Assembly (NCBI RefSeq): GCF_905163445.1
Contig: NC_053201.1
Location: 2,924,001 to 2,988,000, forward strand
DNA length: 64,000 nt
Direction: 5' to 3'
Source of the DNA: Pararge aegeria
Taxonomy: Eukaryota > Arthropoda > Insecta > Lepidoptera > Nymphalidae
Part shown: piece by piece, positions 1 through 10,026 of the stretch
Numbering within the stretch: the stretch's first letter is position 1
Layout: every line of letters starts with the position of its first letter
Translations under genes and position numbers: made by a program
Notes under the pieces: model-generated
Told to the model about the DNA's origin: nothing
Seen by the model: the letters and a program-made list of their open reading frames with translations, nothing else
The model's database searches: none

Positions 1-299
1 CCTATTCTAGTTACCATGGAAACTAAATAATAAACATTACATTTATTCTAACAGTTCAGATACTCTACATCCACCTCAATCTCTTGTAGGCTACTTTTAA
101 GAAGTTACACTTCCGCCGTGTGTGAATAAATTGCACAGGATTTTTAATTTACCCTTTCATATTAATCTTTATTCAATGAAATAAACTCTTTTTGTGTATG
201 TTTCGACAATCGTACTTAAGGAGTATACTCCAGTCGTGCGTCGGAGCTGACACACATTTTTTTTTTGAAAATGTCATTTTATTCGTGTTTTATCGATAA
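1..299. other. AT-rich DNA, nothing recognised
   Basis: No family match and no coding-like frame. A T-run lies near 260. Confidence 0.5.
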
Positions 300-612
300 A
301 TATATATATATGTAATTGGAATCTCGGAATCGGCTCCAAAGATTTTCATGAAATTTAGTATACAGAGAGTGTCGGGGGCGATAAATCGATCTAGCTAGGA
401 TTCATTTATATTGGAATCTCGGGCAAAACCTGCAAAAAATTTCCTTCTGAGAGATTCTGATGCGTGCGATGCGTGAACGGTAAACGTTACGCCAAACGTG
501 TAAGTATATCGGAATTGTAGTTTCTATAAAGTTCTATAAAACAGTCCGCGACTCACATACGAATATTTTTTTAAGTCAGCTCATTCGCGACTAAGTCGCG
601 CGGGTCCGCTAG
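300..612 (+). mobile_element. Helitron-like non-autonomous element
   Basis: The right end carries a short hairpin (CGCGAC / GTCGCG, loop TAA, near 586-600) followed about 10 bases later by CTAG at 609-612. This is the 3' layout of lepidopteran Helitrons, which lack terminal inverted repeats. The left end is a (TA)n stretch followed by a 'ggaatctcgg' motif that recurs inside the element near 413. No coding capacity is visible. The same 3' motif recurs near 4240 on the other strand. The exact 5' end is uncertain. Confidence 0.5.
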
Positions 613-721
613 TGATTTTTAATTACAGTAGGATCATCTGCTTGGTTCACTAATAATAAATATAAAAATGTTAACTTACCTAATAGGTAGTAACATTTGA
701 TTTCCAAGATTGAAAAAGAAA

Positions 722-1019
722 CCGTTTCAACAGTACAGCGAGGTTACTATACATTTGATGAATTCCTCAATGACAAGGTAGAAATGGAAGCAGCCAGCCT
801 CGCTCTCATCTCCCGCAAGATAGCAAAATGATTGTAAATGTTGATGTTGGAAAAGAACAACTACTGAGTTTCTTGCCGGCTCTTCTCGGTAGAATCTGCT
901 TTCCGAACCGGTGGTAGAGTCACACAAACATACATACTTGACGTTTCAAAAGTGCTTATAAAGTAGGCCTACTTGAAATAAATGAATTTGAATTTGAATT
1001 TGAATTTGAATTTGAATTC
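722..1019 (+). mobile_element. LINE-1 3' end (5'-truncated)
   Basis: One frame at the left reads RGYYTFDEFLNDKV, which is the extreme C-terminus of the RT shared with copies at 3737-4228 and 25953-26543. The family 3' UTR follows, including the 'accggtggtagagtc' and 'aagtaggcctacttg' motifs. It ends in a tandem TTTGAA tail at about 985-1019. Most of the element is missing, as expected for a 5'-truncated non-LTR insertion. Confidence 0.8.
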
Positions 1020-1583
1020 TCATAAAATATTTGCCACTACTCAACGTAAGCGCCAATTTGTCAATTGGAAGAAAAAGTTTGAAAAGCCGTAATAAGACAG
1101 TTCGCCGTATAATTTGTGAATAATAATACGATTCTTGCATCAATGACACACAACACTTGCTTTAAAGAAATGCAGGCTTATTAGAAATTCTAATCGTTTC
1201 TGTCTTATGTCAACATTTTCATAACAAGTGCATTATAAAATTATTGAAAGCTTTTCTATTGAAATTGGTGTAATTACCGTATTGTATGGAAGTGTACCGT
1301 AGTGTATAATTATAGTCTTATTAAAGGAACTTTTCTTTTCCCCATTCCCGTTAAAGATTTATTAAAAAGAGTTCATTTCGAAGCAGTCTTTGTTTTGTTA
1401 TATAAAATATTGAAATCGTTCGTGGAAAAGTTGCATTCTTATTTATTAGTATTGTTTTTGCTTTGCATTTATAAACATTGATTCGTGTGAATTTAAGAAT
1501 TGTACAATGTACATATAATTGGTTTAATAGTGTCTGTTATTGATATCGCGAAATTGAATTAATAAGTAAAAAGATTACCATAT
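1020..1583. other. AT-rich DNA, nothing recognised
   Basis: No repeat shared with the rest of the window was seen, and no coding-like frame. Confidence 0.5.
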
Positions 1584-1860
1584 CATTCATCATCGTCATC
1601 ATCATATCAACTGATAGACGTCCACTGCTAGACATAGGTCTTTTGAAGGGAGTTCCAAATTCCACGGTTTTGTGCCGCTTGTGTCCAGCGGCTCCCCGCG
1701 ACTTGCTTGATGTCGTCTGTCCACCTTGTGGGCGGTTGACCAACGCTGCGCTTACCAGTGCGGGCCGCCATTCCAGCACCTTGGGACCCCAACGTTTTCC
1801 AAGCTATGTGCCACATTGCCACTTCAGCTTTGCGATTCGTTGAGCTATGTCGGTAACTCT
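1584..1860 (-). mobile_element. RTE-type LINE C-terminal fragment
   Basis: The minus strand encodes RWTDDIKQVAGSRW and, after a short stretch, LQKTYV, a stop, and QWTSIS. This is the tail of the RT polyprotein in RTE-type elements of Lepidoptera. It ends in a (GAT)n-like tail at 1584-1612. The in-frame stop before QWTSIS shows it is dead. Related tails lie at 9424-9735 (plus), 37170-37275 and 53500-53575 (minus). Confidence 0.8.
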
Positions 1861-1902
1861 TGGGGGGGGAGAACCAGAGTTACCGACCATAACAATAATC
1901 CC

Positions 1903-2081
1903 AACTAATATTATAAATGCGAAAGTGTGCTTCGTTTATTTGTTTGTTTGTTCTTTCTTTACGCCTTTAACTAAGTTGAAAGAACGGAAAGTAACATAGG
2001 TTATTTTTACAAGGAAAAAAAAATGGTTCTTGCGAGATTTGTAAAAAACCGTTATGAACGCAGACGACGAACGACAGCTAG
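1903..2081 (+). mobile_element. Short Helitron/MINE-like element
   Basis: It starts with 'ctaatattataaatgcgaa' and ends in 'gacagctagt', with CTAG at 2078-2081. The same start occurs at 58200, and a similar start and end occur at 16685-16955. No coding content. Confidence 0.5.
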
Positions 2082-2082
2082 T

Positions 2083-3094
2083 GTTTAAATATTATTATTT
2101 ATAAAACAAATTTAATGCGAGAAAGTGTAATGAAATTCTTATTAGTTCGTATTTTATTTGCCGCCGTATAGTTCGATTGCGATATAACTTTGTGAACCTA
2201 CGATGGCTTGCACTGATTTGAGGTTTTTTCCACAAATACCACAAAATAATGTTACTGCATAAATACGTTTTGATCAATCCGTTTTGAACTAATTGGCAAT
2301 CATGTAGGAAGAGATAAACAGCAAACAATAAACGGAAAATGTTAAATTAGAGGAGGAAGGTTCATCCGTGGTTGAACTTGACCCAAACCACGCGTTTCAA
2401 AGTACATGTAAAAATAAAATTCGAATTTCAGTTACACTATTAAAAAATAGAGTATTTTTGTGATCCAATTTTGAAAAGATATTTTTGAAAAAATTTACTT
2501 GAGATGAACATAAAAATGTCGATGTTCAATACTCTATGTCCCATCACTATAGAAATATTCTGCAATGAGTCACTGGCTGTTGTATAGTAATACATTTTAT
2601 GTAAGGAAGTGTATTCCATTTTTTTCCTTTTTGTGGCAAAGAAGTAAGTGAATCTAAGTTAAAATTTATTTAGTTTAAACGAATATATTTATAAATTGCC
2701 AATTATTGTGTTCCAATTTAAATCGATCTTTGGAATCTAATGAATCGATAAAAGTGGAAAATAAATATCGATGTTCAATCGACTATGTCCCAACACTAAA
2801 GAATATGCTGCAATGAGTCACTGACTGCGGTACGGTAATATATAGTTGCGGAAGTGTAATCAGCTTTTGTACCTTTTTCCAACACTAATAAGGTACATAT
2901 TAAAGTTTTTTATTAACCTATTTACCTAGTCATGTTACGTGCTAGAGTATAACATTTATTAGTTTCTGTTTAATCTGATGATTGCATGAAACAACAGATC
3001 TAATAACTAAATGGTTTGGTCGCTGGTTCTAATCATGATCAGGTATGATCGAGGCTACTGAATCTACTGCGGTGATAGGTGTGGAACGGTGATA
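2083..3094. other. AT-rich DNA with a diverged duplication
   Basis: Mostly unassigned. It contains two related blocks of about 118 bp, listed separately. A GC-richer patch begins after 3090. Confidence 0.5.
2512..2878. repeat. Diverged direct duplication, spacing about 249 bp
   Basis: Blocks at 2512-2630 and 2759-2878 share 'cgatgttcaat', 'ctatgtccca', 'ctgcaatgagtcactg' and 'ggaagtgta' in the same order, with substitutions and small indels between them. The block is not seen elsewhere in the window. It may be an old tandem duplication or two copies of an unlisted repeat. Confidence 0.65.
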
Positions 3095-3430
3095 GAAGTT
3101 TTTTTCCGGGGGTTAATCTCGTTATGAGATACCCGCCATCCTGTGGGGGTAGCTCGGGTAATGTAGGAGTCTTAACCACTAGAACTCCCTTGGTGGTTTC
3201 ATATTAGGATGCACCGGTATCTCCCAAGAACACACTGGTGCTTCTCTAATGCCCATGAGGCTTATCCTCGTTCGCACGGCAACTTATGCCACAACCAGCA
3301 GCGCTCCTCCCGTGGTCGCAAAAAAAGAGCAAGTAGCCAGAGTCTCCATTTCGACCGGCCGCGACCCCGAAGCCGACCCGACCGAGTTAAGAGTTCTGAC
3401 ACTGAAGATGATACTCGTATGTGTTAATTA
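3095..3430 (+). other. GC-richer patch with overlapping short open frames
   Basis: Two overlapping plus frames stay open here, at 3209-3427 (72 codons) and 3249-3449 (66 codons). The first is rich in Arg and Ser. Base composition is clearly higher in GC than the flanks. I do not recognise either product. A decayed transposon ORF or 5' UTR is more likely than a host exon, because no splice or gene context is visible. Confidence 0.3.
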
Positions 3431-3736
3431 TCGTATAAGACAAAAATAATGTTGTATAATACCAAACTATTAACAGTTGTATACAAGACTTTATCTACTC
3501 CCTTGATATAAAAGACTGAAATATATAGCTTACTGCTAAAAATACAGCATAATCCACCCATTACTGAGTACATACAAATAAACTAAGTACCTATTAATAA
3601 AACAATTTAAAAAAAAAATGGGGTTTTTGAATAAACTACAATTAGTTTAGTGAAACCACGCTCTGAGCAGCAAGAATGTGGCTGTCTGGTGAAAAAATAA
3701 AAAATAAATCAAATGTAAAATTAATTTAATTTTAAG
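3431..3736. other. AT-rich DNA, nothing recognised
   Basis: No family match. Confidence 0.4.
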
Positions 3737-4228
3737 TAGGCCTTATATAAGCACTTTTGAAACGTCAAGTCTGTCTGTTTGTAGTGGCTTTACCACCGGT
3801 TCGGAAAGCAGATTCTACCGAGAAGAAGCCGGCAAGAAACTCAGCAGTTGCTCTTTTCCAACATCAACAATTTACATTTTACATTTTAACATTCATGTTT
3901 TCAAGATAGAAAAGTGAATGTTAAAATGAAATGAAAGTGGAGCCGGATGCTTCGAAGCAACCTTGTCATTAAGAAATTCGTGAATTGTATAGTAACCTCG
4001 CTGTAATAAGTGTGTTTCAACAAATTCTTTAAACTTATGCATTGGTAGGTCCAAAATCACCTCAGGAATCATATTATATAGCATATAGGTACTCAATCCC
4101 ACAAATGACTTCTGTACCTTTCGCAGGCGATATGCAGATGACACTAATTTATGACCATTTCTTGCAAGTCGACTGTTTATGTCCACTTTTTGTTTATAAA
4201 CACTTGTATGTTGTCTTACAAATACTAT
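3737..4228 (-). mobile_element. LINE-1 3' portion with RT C-terminus
   Basis: An uninterrupted minus frame (3893-4186) reads DINSRLARNGHKLVSSAYR, then VILDLPMHKFKEFVETH and GYYTIHEFLNDKV. It aligns almost residue for residue with 25953-26543. The family 3' UTR follows at 3737-3890. The RT catalytic palm is absent, so this is a 5'-truncated copy. It abuts a Helitron-like 3' end at 4240. Confidence 0.8.
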
Positions 4229-4239
4229 ATTATTATAAA

Positions 4240-4360
4240 CTAGCGGACCCGCGCGACTTCGTACGCGAATGAGTCAACTTCAAAAAGTAGTCGTATGTTC
4301 ACACGCTCTCAAAAAAGATATTTATTGCAGTTTTTGCAACATTTCTCATTAAAAATTATT
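4240..4360 (-). mobile_element. Helitron-like 3' end
   Basis: On the minus strand it reads 'gaagtcgcgcgggtccgctag', ending in CTAG (4240-4243). This is nearly the same terminus as at 580-612. How far it extends to the right is unclear. Confidence 0.45.
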
Positions 4361-4399
4361 ATTTATTTATTTGGAAGCCAACGTGTATACAACCTATCT

Positions 4400-5106
4400 T
4401 AATATATGGACACATTTAACAATTGTTTTATAATGCTGTACACCCCACTTAAAGGCTAACTCAGCAAGCATAACACAAAAGACACTCTTTGTTTTCCACC
4501 AAATTTTGTGATATTTAGCCGCTAAACAAAAGAAATTTAAAATGAAAAAGAGAAAAAAAAATAAACCCTTAAATAGGTACTTACATAACCAAGAAAAAAA
4601 ATGACTAACAATCTTGCCGTACTTTAAAAAGTTTTTTGACTTCATTTTTGAAACACGGGGCGGAGTGTCGAAAAATATCCAAGCCAGCACTTCCAACCAA
4701 TTTGTTGTACGTAACAACTATTCTACACAATGGAGCGGATCTGCCCAGATTTCATGTAGCGATTCTAGGTATGAACGTTAGCTTATTCATAATATGCGAC
4801 CTTGCATTATGCTTTGGCACCGCCAATCGCACCCTGCTCATCAGATTTGGGATATCGATCCCTCCGTCTATTTTTCTGTTTACTTTTCAGGAAAGAGAGA
4901 TCAATAAAGTACCTGCGATCAGACAGTGACAACGCTTTGTGTACATTCAGTAGATCAGCGTAGGTACTGACCTTTTTTAAAATGTTGTCCTTGTATGCAA
5001 GGTGCCGTAAAAACTTCTTCTGGACTCTCTCTATCCTATTCATGTGTATTTGATAAAATTGGCTCCATGCAATAGAACAGTATTCAAGTTTGCTTCGTAC
5101 AATCAA
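4400..5106 (-). pseudogene. Jockey/CR1-like LINE RT C-terminal remnant
   Basis: The minus frame 4807-5106 contains VRSKLEYCSIAWSQFYQ, then RIERVQKKFLRHLAYKD and ADRRYFIDLSFL-like residues. This is the conserved region downstream of the RT palm in jockey-superfamily LINEs. The reading continues in shifted frames to about 4400, so several frameshifts and stops are present. The palm with its YADD/FADD motif is missing. It is a pseudogene fragment, not a host gene. Confidence 0.7.
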
Positions 5107-5264
5107 ATTAAATAGTTTCTGAGATATGCGCGGTCAACCAAACAAACTCAAAAGCTTGAAAATATTTCAACTATGCCTATCTAAAAAAAGTGGATTTTGA
5201 AAGACAAATGTGGAAAAAATTGCGATGTTATCCTGTAGGAGCCGTTGGCTTTTCCGGGATAAAA

Positions 5265-5785
5265 TTAAGCTTATGAGCTTCTCCAGGATACGCATGCAGT
5301 CGATTGTTCACCCATATGCCTAGCGACGTGCTGTTACCTGTGAAGAGTTTGTCCTTTATCTCCGACAATATTCATCAGGTCTTCATTAAAATTAGACGAT
5401 ACATGCTTAATAGTACACACTTTCACATAAAAAAAGAATTATTAAAATCGATTCAAATTTAACGGAGCTATGAAGTAAGATTGAATCGTATTTCCCGGAG
5501 GAAACTTACTGTTTATCGGGATAAAAGTATCCTATACCCGGATTCCGGTTGACCCGGAATATCAGGTACAACTATACCAAATTTTATTTAAATCCGTTCA
5601 GTTGTTTTCACGTGATGCCCGAACAGACAGATAGGCAGACAGACGGACAAAAATTCAATAATAATCTGTTCTGCACTCAGTATCGATTAAAAAACATACC
5701 CCGGTCAAAATATTTAAAAAATATTAAATGTACAGAAATCTTCCAGTTACAGATTTATTATAAGTAGGTATAGATAGTCTTTGTG
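5265..5785 (-). mobile_element. Dispersed non-autonomous element, copy 1
   Basis: Roughly 500 bp resembles 46240-46750 throughout, in the same orientation. Shared blocks include 'gaagagtt.tgtcctttatctccga', 'acggagctatgaagtaa', 'ttcacgtgatgccc' plus a run of cagacagacagg-like units, and 'ttaaatgtacagaaatctt'. The other copy ends in a CTAG Helitron-like terminus near 46067; this one lacks that end. Confidence 0.65.
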
Positions 5786-5811
5786 AGACAAAATAATATT
5801 CTCTTTATAAA

Positions 5812-6012
5812 CAAAAAGCTGATATTAAAAATCAACTTAACAGAAATGGACATAAATTAGTGATATCTTCATATCGTCTGCGAAATATACGCTTTTGCAA
5901 CATTCATAAGGTGATTCTAGGCCTACCGATGCATGATTTTAAAAATTTGTAAAAGCACATCAACATCATCATCAATACAACGAGGTTACATTTGATGAAT
6001 TTTGTTATTGAA
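5812..6012 (+). pseudogene. LINE-1 fragment with internal deletion
   Basis: The plus strand reads NRNGHKLVISSYRLR, then VILGLPMHDFKN and, in a shifted frame, RGYIDEF-like residues. Compared with 25953-26543 it lacks about 15 codons in the middle and is frameshifted. Confidence 0.65.
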
Positions 6013-6371
6013 ATCATATTAAAAACAATTTGCTTTAATCGAAGCATGTGCAAAATTTAATTACCGCATGAATGACATAACAACATCCTGATACTGTCAA
6101 CACTGAAAAAAGTTCCAATTTGACTGCACAATCCCCATCTGAAATTTAAATTTGTCAATTTGCCCCCATTAACAGAATGATCCGCCATTTCTTGAATATA
6201 TTAGTTCAAAAATGTGTTAAATGAAGAACCGCTCACCCAATTTTGTGAAAACTTCACATAAACCATCTATTTAATAGTCCGAACAAAGCCTAAGCATTTG
6301 GTTTGGATAGGTGAGCCCGTTCTTGAGTTATAAGATTACAACGAAAAGTGGGATTGATTTTTATATATGTA
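6013..6371. other. Unassigned AT-rich DNA
   Basis: The stretch 6225-6350 has the flavour of a Helitron body, but nothing could be fixed. Confidence 0.4.
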
Positions 6372-6452
6372 CTAGCTGTTGCCCGCGACTTCGTCTGCGT
6401 TTGTTTTTGTTTTTAAAGTATTCAGTATCGCTAAGCCTTAAATGAGTATAGT

Positions 6453-6484
<32 letters not shown>

Positions 6485-6682
6485 ACATGTGACTGTCAAT
6501 TAATTATAGACAAATAATTTGCAATAAAATAAAATTGCGACTATAATTAAAGATTTAAGCTATCCTATCTCTTAAGTTGGGCCAGACTGCTCACGGTGTG
6601 CCAATTTAATTCAAAATCGGTTAAGTAGTTTAGGAGTCTATCGCGGACAAACATCGTGACAGGAGATTTATATATATTAAGA
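6372..6682 (-). mobile_element. Helitron-like non-autonomous element, both ends visible
   Basis: On the minus strand it begins TCTTAATATATATAAATC (5' TC at 6681-6682) and ends 'gcgggcaacagctag', with CTAG at 6372-6375. Length is 311 bp. It contains a (TA)12 run at 6455-6479. Its last ~75 bases match the end of the 58200-58654 element, although the rest differs. Its 5' end coincides with the start of an inverted LINE duplication. Confidence 0.65.
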
Positions 6683-6850
6683 TATATAGAAGATATATTG
6701 TGAAGCTACAGTAAGTATGCCTATTTCTATATAACTTCTCACGGAGGGATTCGCGTGATTTAAGTTTATATATTGATCGTACAGCTCTTTTCTGCAATAT
6801 AAATATAGTTTCGATATCAGCTACTTTACCCCATAACAAGTGTTGATTAC
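6682..6850 (-). pseudogene. Jockey-like LINE RT fragment (arm 1 of inverted duplication)
   Basis: The minus strand reads LLWGKVADIETIFILQKRAV, then YKLKSRESLREKLYRN, typical of the RT C-terminal third in jockey-like LINEs. Bases 6682-6804 are repeated in reverse orientation at 7268-7390 with one mismatch. It is truncated at both ends. Confidence 0.7.
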
Positions 6851-7267
6851 GCCCTTTACGCAGTAGGGATCGAAAAAAACAAAGAAGTGGTTTTATGAAA
6901 TTCAGTACAACATTATATCATCTGTTCGAATTATAAAATTATGGTTATTATGACATTGAGTGTTCTAATAGGTAATAATAATAATAAAATAAAACAGTAT
7001 AAATATTTCTTAATTAAAAAAATAAATATAAATATTATATTTTTTTTTCATAAATTTTTTTTAGTGTTTTTTATTTTATTTTTAAGTATTGTTAAGAATT
7101 AAAAAAAAAATTAAAAAGAATAAAAAATTAAATTAAAAAAAAAATGTAAAACAATAAATGATAGTGAAAAAATAATAATAATAATAATTTTTATTTCATA
7201 TAAAAAATTATAAACCATAGTTATTACATAATATTCAAATATGCGGATGTAAAAATTTAGTTACTAA
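6851..7267. other. AT-rich spacer of the inverted duplication
   Basis: About 400 bp of extreme A/T composition (7010-7200 is almost pure A and T). No coding signal. Confidence 0.6.
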
Positions 7268-7390
7268 ATTTATATTGCAGAAAAGAGCTGTACGATCAAT
7301 ATATAAACTTAAATCACGCGAATCCCTCCGTGAGAAGTTTTATAGAAATAGGCATACTTACTGTAGCTTCACAATATATCTTCTATATAT
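7268..7390 (+). pseudogene. Jockey-like LINE RT fragment (arm 2 of inverted duplication)
   Basis: It encodes LQKRAVRSIYKLKSRESLRE on the plus strand, the same piece as arm 1. Nothing of the LINE continues on either side, so the copy is limited to the 123-bp arm. Confidence 0.75.
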
Positions 7391-8224
7391 ACATATATAA
7401 AAATCAATCAATAATTCTGTTTTTAAATAGTTTATTTTAGGTTATAGTTATGTATTTTTACAGAAATAAATTCAGTTTTATTTTGTAATTAAAAAAAAAA
7501 AAATACATTTATAATTTAAATAAATATACGTAATATATAAATATGAAATGTTAATAAATGAATTTTTATATTTATTGTTGGCAATAAGCTAACTGTTACA
7601 GAATCTTTTGTAGAGGATTTCATGGGGGTTTTTGATTTTTATTATTTAATCGAAACTTACAAAAAAAAAAATTACTTACGGACTACAAAATACCTAAGCT
7701 ATAAAATTTTAAGTGAGTCACTAGAACTTCGGATGCGTTGGTTGTTAACAATAAATTTCCCGGAATATCTAACCAATCTATTGTAGTAATAGTATCTGGA
7801 TTTTGTAACTTTATAGCCGACAAATCATAATAAACTTTTATCTACCTACATATTGCGAAAATAAACAAAATTCACATCAATACAGTCGCGGACTTCGATA
7901 GGACTGACCTAATTTTAAGTTTAATAATATGTACTTTGCATACTAGCACTTACGCTCGTTTTCACTCACGACGAACCAGGTAATGCTTAAATAAGTAACG
8001 CCTAACGATTCCTGCTAGTTATAATTATCACCTAAGAGTTGGTGAAACCATTTTTTCTACAGATATCGCATAAATCATTAGGCATTCGATTTAGGCAATG
8101 CCTAGGTTTAGTGAAAACAGGCATAAGTACTTACTATTTCTGTTTTCCTGGTGTTGTTTCTTTTTTGTTTTGCTGCAATAAAGTTTTTTTCTATTCTAAT
8201 TCTAATGGTTAACAGGAGTTGTAG
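7391..8224. other. AT-rich DNA, nothing recognised
   Basis: Long A/T stretches, without a shared repeat or coding frame. Confidence 0.5.
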
Positions 8225-8465
8225 TTTTAAGTGGAAGGTCCGGGGTTCGATGCCCGGATTAGGCAATTTCGGAATTTAGTAGTAGAGCTTTTTGTGACAG
8301 CTCGTACCATGCTTATTTCTGAGGAGGAGTGCTCCGGCAGTAAAGGTCTAGTTGCCGGAGTTATAATAGGCACATCCTCGGGCTGATGGAGCAAAGCGGA
8401 ACTTTATAGGACGTGGCATGCCCTGCGAAGTGTTGATCTGCACTGTCAAATATGCAAATTAAAAA
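8225..8465 (+). mobile_element. SINE-D-like element with tRNA-type B box and poly-A
   Basis: The B-box-like GGTTCGATGCC lies near 8253. The body shares 'gcttatttctg', 'gttgccggagtt', 'ggacgt' and 'gccctgcgaag' with copies at 14640, 35815, 52437 (minus) and 58735. It ends in an A-run at 8460-8472. The head resembles SINE-C, so it could be a composite. Confidence 0.6.
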
Positions 8466-8499
8466 AAAAAAAATTAGTAATTAGCATACCTTTATTTTA

Positions 8500-8690
8500 T
8501 TTATTTATTTGTACACCACTCAGAAAAACGAGACAAAAAAAAAGAGCAAACACATGAAAAATGAAGCAGGATACAAAATGCGGCCTTATAGCTAAGAAGC
8601 GATCTCTGCCAGGCAACCTTAGGATAAGGAAAACTAAAAAGATAAAGGAATGTGGGGTGGGGTACACTATTTAGTACATACATACAAATA
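8500..8690 (-). mobile_element. LINE-3 3' end
   Basis: On the minus strand a conserved 'ggttgcctggcagagatcgc' block is followed by 'gataaggccgc'-like sequence and an A/T tail. The same block occurs at 25819, 36640, 52275, 53916 and 41320. Only the 3' UTR remains. Confidence 0.6.
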
Positions 8691-9214
8691 TCTACATACT
8701 AATGCATAAACCAGACTACACAAATACAAAAATAATACTACGTTTCCTAATTATCATCAGAAATAATTTTATAATCACAACCTGCTCTGTTCATCAAGGT
8801 TTACGATTAAAAAAAACATAAACCAAACTCAGTTCGCTACCATCATAGACTTAAAAATGTGCAATAAAAAAAAGATTCCTCCAAAAATTATAACTAAGAA
8901 TTTTGCAGTATGAACCCTGATTTATAGCATCGTTTATTACTTTCTAAGAATATCTTACTGTTGTCATCATATCGTATCGATTTCGTATGTATTGTCAGAT
9001 AACCGTTCGGGTTTAATTAAAACCGAAGTCGATGTTTGGACAGTATGGAAGACGAATGGTTCTAATTGAAATACCTCTGTGCAGATGTCCCTTACACATT
9101 CTTTGTGTAGACAGCTTTCGGGTGCTACGAGGTTGAAGGAAATAGTCAGTACCCACCATGTTTGGATTTATTTATCTTATATACAAGGCTAGAAAGACTA
9201 CTATACCTAGATAT
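8691..9214. other. Unassigned DNA
   Basis: No repeat or coding frame recognised. Confidence 0.4.
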
Positions 9215-9420
9215 ATTTCTTAAATATAGTTCAAAGGGTACATACCACGATAATATTTTTGGATTTGTCCATGGGGGTGTAAGTTGGAGGCTAGTACCAG
9301 TCAGCCTTCCAAAATGCCGACCTCACCTGCACGTGGTGCACCCTGCCGTCTAACCGACGAGGCTCTGGAGACCGACAAGTGGCGGTATAACCGCTTGTCG
9401 GTCTAAATAAATGGCACAGA
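9215..9420 (+). mobile_element. Foldback-2 arm fused to another repeat fragment
   Basis: Bases 9223-9262 match one arm of the foldback at 31574-31703 ('gggtacataccacgataat'). A different repeat follows, ending in an imperfect hairpin at about 9371-9405 (AGACCGACAA / TTGTCGGTCT). Confidence 0.5.
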
Positions 9421-9423
9421 CTG

Positions 9424-9735
9424 GTGTGGGGCAGTAGCGACACCGGTGCGATCAGTCTAGCCCTGCGTGGTCATTATCGGGAAAATCTTTGTTATATGGA
9501 GGAAAGAAAGGAACAGCCCCCGGCAGCCCCGCTATTCCTGGCTCTAGCAGCGGTTATGGTAAAGGCGGGGCAAGGTGTCAAGAATCTCCGGACGAGATGG
9601 ACAGATGACATCAGGCGAGTAGCTGGGAGCCGCTGAAGGCAAGCGGCCCAGGACCGTGTATTGTGGAACTCCCTACAAAAGACCTCTGTCCAGCAGTGGA
9701 CGTCGATTGGTTGACATGATGATGATGACGATGTT
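9424..9735 (+). mobile_element. RTE-type LINE C-terminal fragment
   Basis: The plus strand reads RTRWTDDIRRVAGSR, a stop, then RQAAQDR, LWNSLQKTSVQQWTSIG. It is followed by a (GAT)n tail at 9717-9735. The premature TGA within the conserved segment marks it as dead. Evidence is strongest from 9540 onwards. Confidence 0.8.
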
Positions 9736-10026
9736 CCCGTTGATATTTAAGAAATGTTGATAAACGAAAATCTTAGTATCTTTAATTACTTTACCGATAA
9801 ATTAAAACAGTTTTTGCTTAAGCTCTATACATAGTGATTTTTATAGCCGAAGATCGGCAGCCCGATAAATTCGATCTATAGTAACTATAAGCAATGTGTG
9901 ATACAAAATTAGATTTTGAAAGTTTGGAACAGCTGATTAAATTAAGTACCGATTTTAATATTCAGTCTGCTCCGTGAAACGAACGCAACTGATTGAATTT
10001 ATTTAAGTTGGATCGACACACAGAAA

